Assembly (NCBI RefSeq): GCF_020179475.1
Contig: NZ_JAILXZ010000006.1
Coordinates: forward strand, 1 to 64,000
From: Novosphingobium huizhouense
GTDB taxonomy: Bacteria; Pseudomonadota; Alphaproteobacteria; Sphingomonadales; Sphingomonadaceae
DNA: 64,000 bases
Direction of reading: 5' to 3'
Under the pieces are notes generated by a model. The model was not told where the DNA came from. It was given only the letters and a program-made list of their open reading frames with translations, and ran no database searches. The position numbers and the translations under genes were made by a program. Shown here piece after piece: positions 45,853 through 54,877 of this stretch (the stretch's first letter is position 1; every line of letters begins with the position of its first letter).

Positions 45853-46953
45853 ATGGCGACCGACGCCGCAACCAGCCAGACCTTCACGCGCCATCCGCAT
45901 CCCGCCCCGCTGGCGGTCGATGCCCGGAACGCCGTGCTGGCCGATCCCGGTTTCGGTCGCGCCTTCACCGATCACATGGTCGAGATCGACTATACCGAAG
46001 GCCGCGGCTGGCACGATGCGCGCATCGTCCCCTACGGCCCGATCCCGCTCGATCCCGCCGCTGCGGTGCTGCACTACGCCCAGGAAATTTTCGAAGGGCT
46101 GAAGGCCTATCGCCTCGCCGACGGCGGCATCGCGCTGTTCCGCCCCGAAGCCAACGCCGCGCGCTTCAACGCCTCGGCGCGCCGCCTCGCCATGCCCGAG
46201 CTGCCCGAGGACCTGTTCGTCGAGGCCGTCCGCCAGCAGGTGCTGGTCGACCAGGACTGGTTCCCGACGGTCGAGGGCGGCTCGCTCTACCTGCGCCCGT
46301 TCATGTTCGCCTCCGAAGCGTTCCTCGGCGTGCGTCCGTCGAAGCAGTACAAGTTCCTCGTGATCGCAAGCCCTGCGGGCAACTACTTCAAGTCGGGCGC
46401 GCCGGCCGTTTCGATCTGGGTCTCGGACTTCACCCGCGCTGCGCAGGGCGGCACCGGCGCGGCCAAGTGCGGCGGCAACTATGCGGCAAGCCTCGTGCCC
46501 ACCGCCGAGGCGTTCGAGCGCGGCCACGACCAGGTCCTGTTCCTCGACGCCGCCGAGCACAAGTGGGTCGAGGAACTGGGCGGCATGAACCTGTTCTTCG
46601 TGTTCGACGACGGCTCCGTGCTTACGCCCGAGCTGACCGGCACGATCCTGCCCGGCATCACCCGTGCGAGCCTGCTCGAGCTCGCCGCGGAGGAAGGGCT
46701 GACCGTGCGCGAGGGCCGCTACAGCCTCGACCAATGGAAGGCCGATGCCGCTTCGGGCAAGCTGCTCGAGACCTTCGCCTGCGGCACGGCCGCGGTGGTC
46801 ACTCCGGTCGGCCGGGTCGCCGACCGCGCGGGCGAGTTCACCATCGGCACCGGCGGGCCCGGCCAGCTGACGCAGAAGCTGCGCCAGCGGCTGGTGGCGA
46901 TCCAGCGCGGCGAGGCTGCCGATGCCCACGGCTGGGTCAGGCGCATCGCCTGA
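45853..46953 (+). CDS. ilvE: Branched-chain amino acid aminotransferase
   Basis: A 366-residue class IV PLP aminotransferase that makes leucine, isoleucine and valine from their keto acids and glutamate. The family features are VLHYAQEIFEGLKAYRLADG near the start, LYLRPFMFASEAFLGVRPSK, and AAKCGGNYAASLVPTAEAFE with the PLP lysine region, then WVEELGGMNLFFVF. The length is that of the longer (IlvE II, eukaryote-like) subgroup. ATG 45853 is chosen since similarity starts there. It lies downstream of the terminator at 45734-45766. Confidence 0.93.
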   Translation: MATDAATSQTFTRHPHPAPLAVDARNAVLADPGFGRAFTDHMVEIDYTEGRGWHDARIVPYGPIPLDPAAAVLHYAQEIFEGLKAYRLADGGIALFRPEANAARFNASARRLAMPELPEDLFVEAVRQQVLVDQDWFPTVEGGSLYLRPFMFASEAFLGVRPSKQYKFLVIASPAGNYFKSGAPAVSIWVSDFTRAAQGGTGAAKCGGNYAASLVPTAEAFERGHDQVLFLDAAEHKWVEELGGMNLFFVFDDGSVLTPELTGTILPGITRASLLELAAEEGLTVREGRYSLDQWKADAASGKLLETFACGTAAVVTPVGRVADRAGEFTIGTGGPGQLTQKLRQRLVAIQRGEAADAHGWVRRIA

Positions 46954-47001
46954 GGATCGCGCAGGATTCGAACAACGACGACGACAAGGGTGGAGGGGCG
47001 C

Positions 47002-47910
47002 ATGAGCATTTCGTTCAAAGGTCGGGTAGCGATCGTCACGGGCGCCGGGGGAGGCCTCGGCCGCGACTACGCGCTTGAACTGGCGCGGCGCGGGGCGCGG
47101 GTCGTGGTCAACGACCTGGGCGGCACGCGCGACGGCACCGGCCATTCCGACGCCGCGCTCAAGGTTGTGGCCGAGATCGAGGCGATGGGGGGCGAGGCCA
47201 TGGCCGATGGCGGCTCGGTCACCGAATACGAGCAGATGGTCGAGATGGTGGCGCGCGCGAAGGAGAAGTGGGGCGCCGTCCACATCCTGATCAACAACGC
47301 CGGGATTCTTCGCGACAAGAGCTTCTCCAAGATGGAGCCCGCCGATTTCGAGACGGTGGTGAAGGTCCACCTCACCGGCTCGGCCTTCGCCACCAAGGCG
47401 GTGTGGGACACGATGCGCGAGCAGGCCTATGGCCGCATCCTGATGACCTCGTCCTCGACCGGGCTGTTCGGCAACTTCGGCCAGACCAACTACGGCGGCG
47501 CCAAGCTCGGCGTCGCGGGCATGACCAAGACGCTCTACCTCGAAGGCGCGAAGTACAACATCCGCGTCAACACGCTGGCCCCTGTCGCCGCAACGCGGCT
47601 GACCGAGGACATCTTCCCCGAAGCCGCGTTCGCCGCCTTCTCGCCGGAAAAGGTGGTTCCTGCAGCGCTCTACCTCGTTTCGGACGATGCGCCGAGCAAC
47701 GCCATCGTCGGCGCGGGCGGCGGCGCGTTCCACTGTTCTTGGGTGACGATGAACCCGCCCGTCGTGCTGTCCGAGGAGGAGCAGACGCTCGAAGGCTTCG
47801 CCGCCGCGTGGGGCCGCATCTCCGACCGCAGCGGCGATTTCGTGCCGCAATCGGGCGGCGAGCAGTCGGCAGTCATCCTCAACGCGCTCGCGGCAACGCT
47901 GAAGGGCTGA
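47002..47910 (+). CDS. SDR, 3-hydroxyacyl-CoA dehydrogenase type
   Basis: A 302-residue short-chain dehydrogenase/reductase. The cofactor motif is TGAGGGLGRDYALELARRGA, then NDLGGTRDG, the NNAG motif in ILINNAGILRDKSFSKM, and the catalytic YxxxK in NYGGAKLG. The NDLGGTRDGTG segment is the mark of the peroxisomal multifunctional-enzyme type 2 group, so a (3R)-hydroxyacyl-CoA dehydrogenase in fatty-acid or steroid-like breakdown is likely. ATG 47002 follows GGAGGGG. It lies 48 bp after ilvE on the same strand. Confidence 0.88.
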   Translation: MSISFKGRVAIVTGAGGGLGRDYALELARRGARVVVNDLGGTRDGTGHSDAALKVVAEIEAMGGEAMADGGSVTEYEQMVEMVARAKEKWGAVHILINNAGILRDKSFSKMEPADFETVVKVHLTGSAFATKAVWDTMREQAYGRILMTSSSTGLFGNFGQTNYGGAKLGVAGMTKTLYLEGAKYNIRVNTLAPVAATRLTEDIFPEAAFAAFSPEKVVPAALYLVSDDAPSNAIVGAGGGAFHCSWVTMNPPVVLSEEEQTLEGFAAAWGRISDRSGDFVPQSGGEQSAVILNALAATLKG

Positions 47911-48014
47911 CGGCGCCAGGCCGATCGCGGGCGATCTCCCCGGAGCGAGTTGCGCTTGCCCTTCGGGCGGGCGCGACTAATCTGCGGCGTGCAGGCGCAA
48001 GGAGAGCGGCGTCC

Positions 48015-48638
48015 ATGAACGATCCTGCGGCACTGCCGCAACAGCTCCGGCTGGAGAAGCTGGCGGGACGACTGCAATGGCTGCTGCCGTTGTTCGGTGG
48101 GTCGCTGGCGCTCGTGGTCCTGTGCGATCGGCTCGGCCTCGCCGACCCGCGCACCGCCTCGCGCCCGGTCCTCGCCACCAGCCTCGCCATTGCGCTGGTC
48201 CAGCTCGCCGCGGCGCTGCTCTGCGTGATCATCTCGGCGATGTGGCTGCACCGGGCGAGCGCCAACCTCGCCGCGCGCGGCGTCGCGATGCGGCATTCGC
48301 CGGGCGGCGCCTGGGGGTGGTACTTCCTGCCCATCGCCAACCTGTTCAAGCCGCTCGGCGCGATGAAGGAGATCTGGAGCGAAAGCTTCGGCCGCGACGA
48401 AAGCTTCGCCGGGCCGACCGATCCGCTGCTGGTGCGCTGGTGGACATCGTGGATCATCGGCAACGTGGCGCTGTCGATGTCGGCGCGCATCGATGCGCTG
48501 GGCAGCGCCAGCATCGCCACCGTGCTCGACGGGGTCGGCGTCATCGCGCTGTTCGCAGCCGGCCTGTTCTTCGCCCGCATCGTCGCGGCGGTCACCCGCG
48601 CGCAGGGCGGGCTCTCGGTGGCGGCTACTTTCGCCTGA
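48015..48638 (+). CDS. DUF4328 membrane protein
   Basis: A 207-residue membrane protein with four predicted helices of the DUF4328 family. Diagnostic are WLHRASANLAARGVAMRHSP, WGWYFLPIANLFKPLGAMKE and LLVRWWTSWIIGNVALSMSA. Function is unknown; members are found widely and often stand alone. The ATG at 48015 has GGAGAGCGGCGTCC before it. Its 3' end overlaps the end of the convergent small lipoprotein gene by 14 bases. Confidence 0.82.
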   Translation: MNDPAALPQQLRLEKLAGRLQWLLPLFGGSLALVVLCDRLGLADPRTASRPVLATSLAIALVQLAAALLCVIISAMWLHRASANLAARGVAMRHSPGGAWGWYFLPIANLFKPLGAMKEIWSESFGRDESFAGPTDPLLVRWWTSWIIGNVALSMSARIDALGSASIATVLDGVGVIALFAAGLFFARIVAAVTRAQGGLSVAATFA

Positions 48639-48975
48639 GTCCGCGGGGCTTGTCGCATTGCCCGCGCGTCGCGGCGGCAAGCTGCATGACCTTGAGCCTT
48701 CGCGCCATGTCCTCGGGCGAAATGGCCCGCGCCATCCCGGTCGCCGGATCGATCAGCATCGGCGTGGCGCAGTCGCGCGGCGGCGGCGGATCGCCGGGCC
48801 TGGCCGGCAGCGTCACCAGCATCTGCGCCGTATCGTCGCGGTAGAGCACGCGCAGGACTTCCTCTCCCTTGGCCGCACTCGCGCGAGAGGTGGCCGGCGC
48901 ATCCGAGCAGGCGCACAGCAAAGCCGTCCCGACGATGGCCGCGACCACCGTGCGCGCCTTCGCGGTGCTGGTCAG
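48625..48975 (-). CDS. Small lipoprotein with probable CTG start
   Basis: A 116-residue predicted lipoprotein. Its best start is CTG 48975, which overlaps the DUF2794 stop as CTGA and gives a normal signal peptide, MTSTAKARTVVAAIVGTALL, up to the CAC lipobox. A GTG at 48948 would leave a very short signal. The mature part includes EEVLRVLYRDDTAQMLVTLP and ends with a basic CDKPRGLRRK. Two cysteines (DCATP, QCDK) may pair. Function is unknown and no family was recognised. Confidence 0.55.
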   Translation of the reverse strand: MTSTAKARTVVAAIVGTALLCACSDAPATSRASAAKGEEVLRVLYRDDTAQMLVTLPARPGDPPPPRDCATPMLIDPATGMARAISPEDMARRLKVMQLAAATRGQCDKPRGLRRK

Positions 48976-49304
48976 TCCTCGACCACTTTCAGCAGCTTGC
49001 GTTCCAGCGGCGAGAGCACGCCCGCCAGGTCGTGACCGCGCTTGAGAAATTGCCCGGCCTCGCCATAGAGCGCCCACATCCCCTGCTTCTGGCGCAAGGC
49101 CGGGCGCTTCTCGATCCGCGCGCTCGCCCGCTCGGCGCTGCGCCGATAGGCGGAAAGGCTCGCCGCATCGCGATCGAAGTTGAGCGCGTAGTCCTTCCAA
49201 AGGCCCGCCGCCACCATGCGCCCATAGAGATCGAGAATGCGCATCAGCTCGATCCGGTCGAAGCCGACCTGCTGGACCGGGCGCGCGAGCGGAAGCGGCA
49301 CCAC
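48972..49304 (-). CDS. DUF2794 family protein
   Basis: A 110-residue cytoplasmic protein of the alphaproteobacterial DUF2794 family. The family core FDRIELMRILDLYGRMVAAG, the RIEKRPALRQKQGMWALYG segment and LKRGHDLAGVLSPLERKLLK are all present. No function is established. The start is GTG 49304, since no ATG precedes the core. It lies 38 bp after the serine acetyltransferase stop and is coupled to the following small lipoprotein gene. Confidence 0.82.
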   Translation of the reverse strand: MVPLPLARPVQQVGFDRIELMRILDLYGRMVAAGLWKDYALNFDRDAASLSAYRRSAERASARIEKRPALRQKQGMWALYGEAGQFLKRGHDLAGVLSPLERKLLKVVED

Positions 49305-49342
49305 GTTGGCGGCGGCGCCCGCCGGATCGGGAGCCTGTGCGC

Positions 49343-50059
49343 TCAGCTGCGGGTCCTCCGCCGCGAGGCCGTGCCGGTCGGCTCGGGCTCGGGCGCTTCA
49401 CGCGCCAGCAGCGCGGCGACCTGCGCCTTGAGCAGCGCGACCTCGCCCTCGAGCTCCTCGACCCGGCTGCCGCCGCCGAGCGGCTCGCACGGCTCCTTGC
49501 ACGGCGTGCCGTAGGGAATGAAGTCCTTGAGCCAGGTCTCGACCGGCACCAGCGTCGAGCGCGCCTTGAGCCCGATCATCGTCGCGCCTTCGGGGACGTC
49601 GTCGGTGACCACCGCATTGGCCCCGACGCGGGCGCGCGCGCCGACGGTGATCGGCCCCAGCACTTGCGCGCCCGAACCCAGGATCACGTTGTCGCACAGC
49701 GTGGGGTGGCGCTTGCCCGGCACGCCGTTGGCGGGGTTGGTGCCGCCGAGCGTGACGCACTGGTAGATCGTCACGTTGTCGCCGATCTCGGCGGTTTCGC
49801 CGATCACGGTGAAGCCGTGGTCGATGAACAGGTGGCGGCCGATCTTCGCGCCGGGATGGATGTCGATCCCGGTGAGGAAGCGCGAGATGTGGTTGACCAG
49901 CCGCGCCAGGAAATAGAGCTCGGCCTCGAACAGCCAGTGCGCCACGCGGTGCAGGCCGACGGCCCAGAGGCCGGGGTACAACAGGATTTCCCAGCGCGAA
50001 CGCGGCGCCGGATCGCGGGCGCGGATCGAATCCAGATAGGCGATCAGTCTGTCGAACAT
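49343..50059 (-). CDS. cysE: Serine O-acetyltransferase
   Basis: A 238-residue acetyltransferase of the short EpsC-like CysE group that makes O-acetylserine for cysteine synthesis. The left-handed beta-helix hexapeptide repeats run from GIDIHPGAKIGRHLFIDHGF through IGDNVTIYQCVTLGGTNPAN to VGANAVVTDDVPEG. The catalytic His lies in FIDHGF, with partner Asp. The last 45 residues add a Pro/Gly-rich loop and a coiled coil (EELEGEVALLKAQVAALLAR) not seen in the shortest members. It lies 70 bp after hdaA on the same strand. Confidence 0.88.
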   Translation of the reverse strand: MFDRLIAYLDSIRARDPAPRSRWEILLYPGLWAVGLHRVAHWLFEAELYFLARLVNHISRFLTGIDIHPGAKIGRHLFIDHGFTVIGETAEIGDNVTIYQCVTLGGTNPANGVPGKRHPTLCDNVILGSGAQVLGPITVGARARVGANAVVTDDVPEGATMIGLKARSTLVPVETWLKDFIPYGTPCKEPCEPLGGGSRVEELEGEVALLKAQVAALLAREAPEPEPTGTASRRRTRS

Positions 50060-50129
50060 GGCGCCGCAATCCTTCCCTGTTTTGTTCCGCAAGGCAAGCG
50101 CAGCGCGGGCCTGCCCTTTACCTGTCCCC

Positions 50130-50756
50130 TCAGAGCAGGCGCGGCTGGAATTCGCCCCCACCGGCACCGTGCACGCGCTCGGCCAGGGCGTCGCGCACCA
50201 GCGATATGGTGACGGGCGCCTTGCGCTCAAGGGACAGCCGGTCGATTGTTTCGACCAAGGCCTCCGTCGCGGCATGGCTGCGCTCGATCCGCGGGAGCAG
50301 CCAGGCGAGCACACCTTCGCCGAGCACCAGCCCGCGCCGCAGGGCGTGGTCCTCGATCAGCCCGCGCAGCAGCGCGTCGTCGGGCGTGGCGATCGCGATC
50401 GGCAGGGCAGCCCCGATGCGCGAGGCGAGATCGGGCAGCGCGATGCGCCATTGCCCGGGCGCCCGGCCGCTGACCAGCAGCAGCGCGCGACCTTCGCCCT
50501 GCGCCCGATTCCAGCGGTGGAACAGCACGTTCTCGTCGAGCTGGTCGGCATCGTCGACCGCATCGCCCATCCCGCTTGCCTCGAACCAGCGGGCGAGCAG
50601 GCTCTTGCCCGAACGCGGCGGCCCGATCAGCAGCGCGGTGCGGAACGGCCAGTCCGCGCAGGCCTGCAACGCGGCCAGCACCGGCTCGAGCGAGGGGCCG
50701 GTGACGATCCTCGCCGCGCCCGCGGCGCTCGACAGGGGAAGCGCGATCTGGCTCAT
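50130..50756 (-). CDS. hdaA: DnaA inactivator HdaA
   Basis: A 208-residue DnaA-like AAA+ protein of the Hda/HdaA family that, with the beta clamp, stimulates DnaA-ATP hydrolysis after replication starts. The clamp-binding motif QIALPL is at 3-8, Walker A is GPPRSGKS, and the sensor region IAIATPDDALLRGLIEDHAL follows. The DNA-binding C-terminal domain of DnaA is missing, as expected. It lies beside purM-purN, as in many alphaproteobacteria. Confidence 0.88.
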   Translation of the reverse strand: MSQIALPLSSAAGAARIVTGPSLEPVLAALQACADWPFRTALLIGPPRSGKSLLARWFEASGMGDAVDDADQLDENVLFHRWNRAQGEGRALLLVSGRAPGQWRIALPDLASRIGAALPIAIATPDDALLRGLIEDHALRRGLVLGEGVLAWLLPRIERSHAATEALVETIDRLSLERKAPVTISLVRDALAERVHGAGGGEFQPRLL

Positions 50757-50795
50757 GGCTGTGGAAACACGGTACCCAGGCAGACCTGCGAGGGG

Positions 50796-52061
50796 CTACT
50801 TGCGGATGACGATGGCGCCCGCACCCTGCGTCACCTTCCACCCTTGCGCGCGGAGCGCCCCGGCCAGCGCCTCGAGCTCGCCGGCATAGGTCGTGCGCAT
50901 CACCGACATGCCGCCGATGGCGAGCGAGGTGACCGTCGCGCCCTGCACGCCGGGCACGCTGCGGACCGCCGACAGGCCGGCATCGAGCGCCGCGGCATCG
51001 GGCGTGACGAACTGGACGGTGTAGGTCTGCGCCTGTGGCGCCGCCGTCGGCGCGGCGACGGGTGCCTGCTCGCTGCTTGCGACCGGCGCGCCGGCGACCG
51101 GACCGGACCTGGCGAGGACCTCGTCTACCAGCCTCGGATCGATCTCGGGCTGGACCAGCAGCGTCGGATCGGGCGCCAGCTTTCCGGCCGCGAGCGCGGC
51201 GGCGTAGAGGCCGTCGATCCGCTTGACCGCCTCGGCGAGCATCGCCGGCAGCTTGTCCTCGTTGGCCGCCGTCATCTCGAAGCTGCCGAGGAAGCGGTTG
51301 TCGGGACCGTAGCGCGCGGAGAAGCGGCCATGGACCGGACCGCCGGGAAATTCGCGCTGCAGCCGCGCGATCGGAATGACCACGTCGGCGGCGCCGAATT
51401 CGTCGAGGATCATCCGCCACCAGTTGCGGCTGCGGCGGGTGACCTGCCCTTCGGTGAGCAGCAGCGAATCGGCGCCCGCGCCGGTCGGACGGACATAGTC
51501 GATCACGCTTTCGCCGGTGCGGAACTCGGCCCAGGCCTTCTGCCATGGCGTGCGCGTCTCGAACACCGAGCCGACCCCGCCCTGGTAGAGCAGCGGGATC
51601 ACCAGCATCGGCGCCGAGCGGGCGACCTGGCCCTGCATGCCGAGGTAGCCGCCGGTCCGCGCCCGGTCGAAGATCACGCCGAGCGTCGCGATGTAGCGGT
51701 GCGGGCCGATCTGCTCGTTCTCGACCACGATCGCCGAGACCATGCCGTCGAGCGTCCCGGCGTCGAGCGCGGGCGCGCTGCCGCCACCGAGTCCGTTCTT
51801 GGCCCAGAGCTGCTCCCACGCCTTGCGCTGCGCCTCGCGCCAGCCGGCGGCGCGCGCCGCTTCGGCGCTCTCGCCGGTGGCGTTGACCTCGACCCCCGAG
51901 ATCTCGAAGTCGCCGGTGCTGGCGATCGGCGGGATGCCGCGATCGCCCTCGATCTGCGCGTAGAGACCGGCGCCGGCGAGCGCGAGCGCAGCGGCGCCGC
52001 CAGCCACGAGCAACGCCCTTCCGGGGCGGAACGCGCGATTGGACAGACTGAAAACGGCCAA
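50796..52061 (-). CDS. DUF2066-like membrane-anchored protein
   Basis: A 421-residue protein with an N-terminal membrane anchor ([19 protein letters not shown]) and a large periplasmic part. The family call, DUF2066-like, is tentative. The first domain starts [20 protein letters not shown] and contains [20 protein letters not shown], reminiscent of LPP20/DUF2066-type proteins. The end, after an Ala/Pro linker, looks like a ferredoxin-like fold ([20 protein letters not shown]). I choose TTG 52061, which follows GGAG by five bases. It is divergent from purM; no substrate or partner is known. Confidence 0.6.
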   Translation of the reverse strand: MAVFSLSNRAFRPGRALLVAGGAAALALAGAGLYAQIEGDRGIPPIASTGDFEISGVEVNATGESAEAARAAGWREAQRKAWEQLWAKNGLGGGSAPALDAGTLDGMVSAIVVENEQIGPHRYIATLGVIFDRARTGGYLGMQGQVARSAPMLVIPLLYQGGVGSVFETRTPWQKAWAEFRTGESVIDYVRPTGAGADSLLLTEGQVTRRSRNWWRMILDEFGAADVVIPIARLQREFPGGPVHGRFSARYGPDNRFLGSFEMTAANEDKLPAMLAEAVKRIDGLYAAALAAGKLAPDPTLLVQPEIDPRLVDEVLARSGPVAGAPVASSEQAPVAAPTAAPQAQTYTVQFVTPDAAALDAGLSAVRSVPGVQGATVTSLAIGGMSVMRTTYAGELEALAGALRAQGWKVTQGAGAIVIRK

Positions 52062-52180
52062 GGGAACTCCGCGACACGCAACCGGGCCGACCGTGCGCAT
52101 CCGCGCGGCCCGCAATGGGATGGGCGCTTTTGCCCAAGCGCGAGTGGAAATCCAAGCGGAAAGGCGCTAGGCGCACCGCC

Positions 52181-53287
52181 ATGGCATCCGACGACCCCAA
52201 GCAGCAGTCCTACTCCTACGAACAGGCGGGCGTGAACATCGCCGCCGGCAACGCGCTGGTGAAGGCGATCGGCCCGCTCGCCAAGGCGACCGCGCGCCCC
52301 GGGGCCGATGCCGAACTGGGCGGCTTCGGCGGCTTCTTCGACCTGAAGGCGGCCGGCTACAAGGATCCGCTGCTGGTCGCCGGCAACGACGGCGTCGGCA
52401 CCAAGGTCAAGCTCGCGATCGACCACGACCGGCACGATGCGATCGGCATCGACCTCGTTGCGATGTGCGTCAACGACCTGATCGTGCAGGGCGCCGAACC
52501 CCTGTTCTTCCTCGACTACTTTGCCACCGGCCGGCTCGATAACGGCGTCGCCGAGCGCGTCGTCGCGGGGATCGCCGAAGGCTGCAAGCTGGCCGGCTGC
52601 GCGCTGATCGGCGGCGAGACGGCGGAAATGCCCGGGATGTATGCCGATGGCGACTACGACCTCGCCGGCTTCTGCGTCGGCGCGGTCGAGCGCGGCGAGC
52701 AGCTGACCGGCGACCGCGTGGCGCAGGGCGACGTGCTGCTCGGCCTTGCCTCCTCGGGCGTCCACTCGAACGGCTATTCGCTGGTGCGCCGCCTCGCCGC
52801 GGACAAGGGCTGGAAGCTCGACCGGCCGGCGCTGTTCGACAACGAACGGCTGCTGATCGAGCACCTGATCGAGCCGACCCGGATCTACGTGAAGAGCCTG
52901 CTGCCGTTCATTCGCGCGGGGCGCATCCATGCGCTCGCCCACATCACCGGCGGCGGCCTGCTTGAAAACGTGCCGCGCGTGCTGCCGGCCGGGCTCCATG
53001 CACGGATCGACGCCGATGCCTGGGAGCAGCCACGACTGATGGCCTTCCTCCAGGCGCAGGGCCATATCGAGCCCGGCGAAATGGCGCGGACCTTCAACTG
53101 CGGCATCGGCATGGTGCTGGCAGTCGCGCCCGACGAAGCCGACGCGCTCGCCCGCGATCTCGGCCATGCGGGCGAGACGGTGTTCCGCATCGGCGAGATC
53201 GTCGCGGGGCAGAAGGGCTGCACCGTCTTCGGCAGCGCCGAGACCTGGTCGGCGCGCGAGGCCTGGGAAGCGGTGCATGTGGGGTGA
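52181..53287 (+). CDS. purM: AIR synthetase PurM
   Basis: Phosphoribosylformylglycinamidine cyclo-ligase, 368 residues, the ATP-dependent step forming aminoimidazole ribotide. The N-terminal [20 protein letters not shown], the nucleotide loop [15 protein letters not shown], the [20 protein letters not shown] stretch and [17 protein letters not shown] are diagnostic. ATG 52181 matches the family start; an upstream frame from 52115 adds an unsupported extension. purN follows after about 150 bp of repeats. Confidence 0.95.
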   Translation: MASDDPKQQSYSYEQAGVNIAAGNALVKAIGPLAKATARPGADAELGGFGGFFDLKAAGYKDPLLVAGNDGVGTKVKLAIDHDRHDAIGIDLVAMCVNDLIVQGAEPLFFLDYFATGRLDNGVAERVVAGIAEGCKLAGCALIGGETAEMPGMYADGDYDLAGFCVGAVERGEQLTGDRVAQGDVLLGLASSGVHSNGYSLVRRLAADKGWKLDRPALFDNERLLIEHLIEPTRIYVKSLLPFIRAGRIHALAHITGGGLLENVPRVLPAGLHARIDADAWEQPRLMAFLQAQGHIEPGEMARTFNCGIGMVLAVAPDEADALARDLGHAGETVFRIGEIVAGQKGCTVFGSAETWSAREAWEAVHVG

Positions 53288-53435
53288 CAGAAATCCCCCC
53301 TGTTTTTCCGAAGGACAAACGGGGGGGTGGCAGTCGCCGAAGGCGGCTGACGGGGGGGGCGCTCCCCTCCACCACCCGCTGCGCGGGCGGTCCCCCTCCC
53401 CCTTTGCGGCTTCGCCGAAAACGGGGAGGATCTGA
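53288..53435. repeat. GC-rich palindromic spacer, purM-purN
   Basis: This 148-bp gap is made of C/G runs and imperfect palindromes. Examples are the hairpin at 53295-53326 and CCACCCGC/GCGGGCGG at 53372-53390 with one mismatch, followed by CTCCCCCT-type tracts. It resembles dispersed intergenic palindromes in sphingomonad genomes. I see no second copy in this window, so the dispersed nature is an assumption. Confidence 0.45.
53295..53326. repeat. Hairpin after purM
   Basis: CCCCCC-T-GTTT pairs with AAAC-GGGGGG around a loop, with one bulged T, and sits directly after the purM stop. There is no T-run, so it is not a clear terminator. It is the left part of a GC-homopolymer-rich spacer. Confidence 0.45.
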
Positions 53436-54377
53436 ATGCCTGACAAGGCTAAAGTCGCCGTCCTCATCTCGGGCAGCGGCACCAACATGGCGGCGCTGCT
53501 CTATGCCAGCCGCCTGCCCGATTGCCCCTACGAGATCGTGCTCGTCGCATCGAACCGGCCCGAAGCCGAGGGGCTGCGGCTGGCCGAAGCCGAAGGCATC
53601 GCCACCTTCGCGCTGCCGCACAAGGGGCTGAGCCGCGAGGAGCACGACGCCGCGATGGAAGCGGCCGTGCTCGCCCACGGCGCGCGCTTCATCGCGCTCG
53701 CCGGTTACATGCGCATCCTGTCCGATGGCTTCGTCGCGCGCTGGCAGGAGCGGATGCTCAACATCCATCCCTCGCTGCTGCCGAAGTATCCGGGGCTCCA
53801 CACCCATGCCCGCGCGATCGAGGCGGGGGACAGCCACGGCGGCTGCACGGTGCACCTCGTCACCGCCGACCTCGACGAAGGGCCGGTGCTGGGGCAGGTC
53901 GCGGTCGCCATCCGCCCGGGCGAAACGGCGGAGAGCCTGGCGGCGCGCGTACTGTTCGCCGAGCATCAGCTCTATGCGCGCTGCCTCGCCGAGCTGGTGC
54001 AGCGCGAAACCTCGCCGGTCTGGCTGACCGAGCAGGTCCGCAGCCGCGCGATGGCGCTGCCCGCGGCGGAAGAGACGGTCAGCCACGGCATGGCCTGTTT
54101 CGGCGTGACCAAGGGCAAGAAGTTCGCGTGGGTCTCGAGCGACCACCACGGCGACGGGCGCGTGGCGCTGCTGGTCAAGATCAGCGGCGCCGACGAACAG
54201 GAGCAGCTGATCGAGAGCGATCCGGTGCGCTTCTTTCGCCCCGCCTACTTCGGCGCCGACTGGATCGCGATACGGCTCGATCTCGGCGACGTCGACTGGG
54301 ACGACATCGCCGAATGGCTGCGGCGCAGCTGGAGCGCAATCGCACCGCGCCGGCTTGCCGCGATGATGGACTTCTGA
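53436..54377 (+). CDS. purN: GAR transformylase PurN fused to YjbR-like domain
   Basis: A 313-residue protein, about 100 longer than usual PurN. Residues 1-205 are glycinamide ribonucleotide transformylase with the catalytic triad Asn109, His111 and Asp147 in LNIHPSLLPKYPG and TADLDEGPVLGQ. Residues 205-313 resemble YjbR/MmcQ (DUF419, CyaY-like fold): ALPAAEETVSHGMACFGVTK, then FAWVSSDHHGDG, ending YFGADWIAIRLDL-type strands and an amphipathic C-terminal helix. There is no stop or frameshift between. The added domain might bind DNA or substrate, which cannot be told. Confidence 0.88.
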   Translation: MPDKAKVAVLISGSGTNMAALLYASRLPDCPYEIVLVASNRPEAEGLRLAEAEGIATFALPHKGLSREEHDAAMEAAVLAHGARFIALAGYMRILSDGFVARWQERMLNIHPSLLPKYPGLHTHARAIEAGDSHGGCTVHLVTADLDEGPVLGQVAVAIRPGETAESLAARVLFAEHQLYARCLAELVQRETSPVWLTEQVRSRAMALPAAEETVSHGMACFGVTKGKKFAWVSSDHHGDGRVALLVKISGADEQEQLIESDPVRFFRPAYFGADWIAIRLDLGDVDWDDIAEWLRRSWSAIAPRRLAAMMDF

Positions 54378-54381
54378 TCGC

Positions 54382-54624
54382 TCACACCTGGTCCGCGCTC
54401 ACCACCGGTCGGCTTTCACGGCTGCCGCGATAACGCACCTCGGGATCGTTCGGGTCGCCGGCGATCACCACGTGATCGTCATGAACCTCGAGCAGAGTGC
54501 CGACGAAGGGCATCCCGTCGAACGTGCCACCACCGATGCGGTAGCTGACCACGTCGCCCACCTTGAAGGTTGCGGAATCGAAGTTGAACTCGAAGGGGCA
54601 TTCGCCCGCACCCATTCCGATCAT
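54382..54624 (-). CDS. Small beta-rich protein, unrecognised
   Basis: An 80-residue protein starting at ATG 54624 with GGGAGAA seven bases upstream. The segments FKVGDVVSYRIGGGTFDGMP, FVGTLLEVHDDHVVIAGDPN and DPEVRYRGSRESRPVVSADQ suggest a small SH3/KOW-like barrel. I do not know its function. It converges with purN, four bases apart, and its upstream side is the AT-rich promoter region shared with the Tad operon. A start at 54696 would add a Pro-rich extension and is less likely. Confidence 0.62.
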   Translation of the reverse strand: MIGMGAGECPFEFNFDSATFKVGDVVSYRIGGGTFDGMPFVGTLLEVHDDHVVIAGDPNDPEVRYRGSRESRPVVSADQV

Positions 54625-54709
54625 CGCGTCGTTCTCCCTGGCGGGTGATGGTAGCGGGCCGGGAGCGGGGGTGGAAGCATCATCTCGCGCCGACAATCAG
54701 TTCGATCAG

Positions 54710-54830
54710 CTGGTTAATCTCACTCCTTAGATAGTCAAAAAAGACACTTTCGATCACTTAATAATCCGTAGATTAAAATCGTACAAAACTTAGGGTTTCT
54801 TTAGTCCGACATCGCCCACCTGATGCCGTC
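54710..54830. promoter_or_regulatory. AT-rich divergent promoter region
   Basis: About 120 bp here are far more AT-rich than the rest of the window, with runs such as TTAATAATCC and ATTAAAATCG. It separates the small beta-rich protein gene (minus) and the TadG gene (plus). It probably carries both promoters. No single -35/-10 pair is clearly better than others. Confidence 0.45.
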
Positions 54831-54877
54831 GTTGCGCAGCCTGCGCTGCCTCCAGATGGTTAACAGGGTCGGATACG

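Noticed and set aside
53284..53631. A GTG-started frame running from the purM-purN spacer into purN
   Set aside because: It is encoded by G/C tracts and then runs out of phase through the purN gene.
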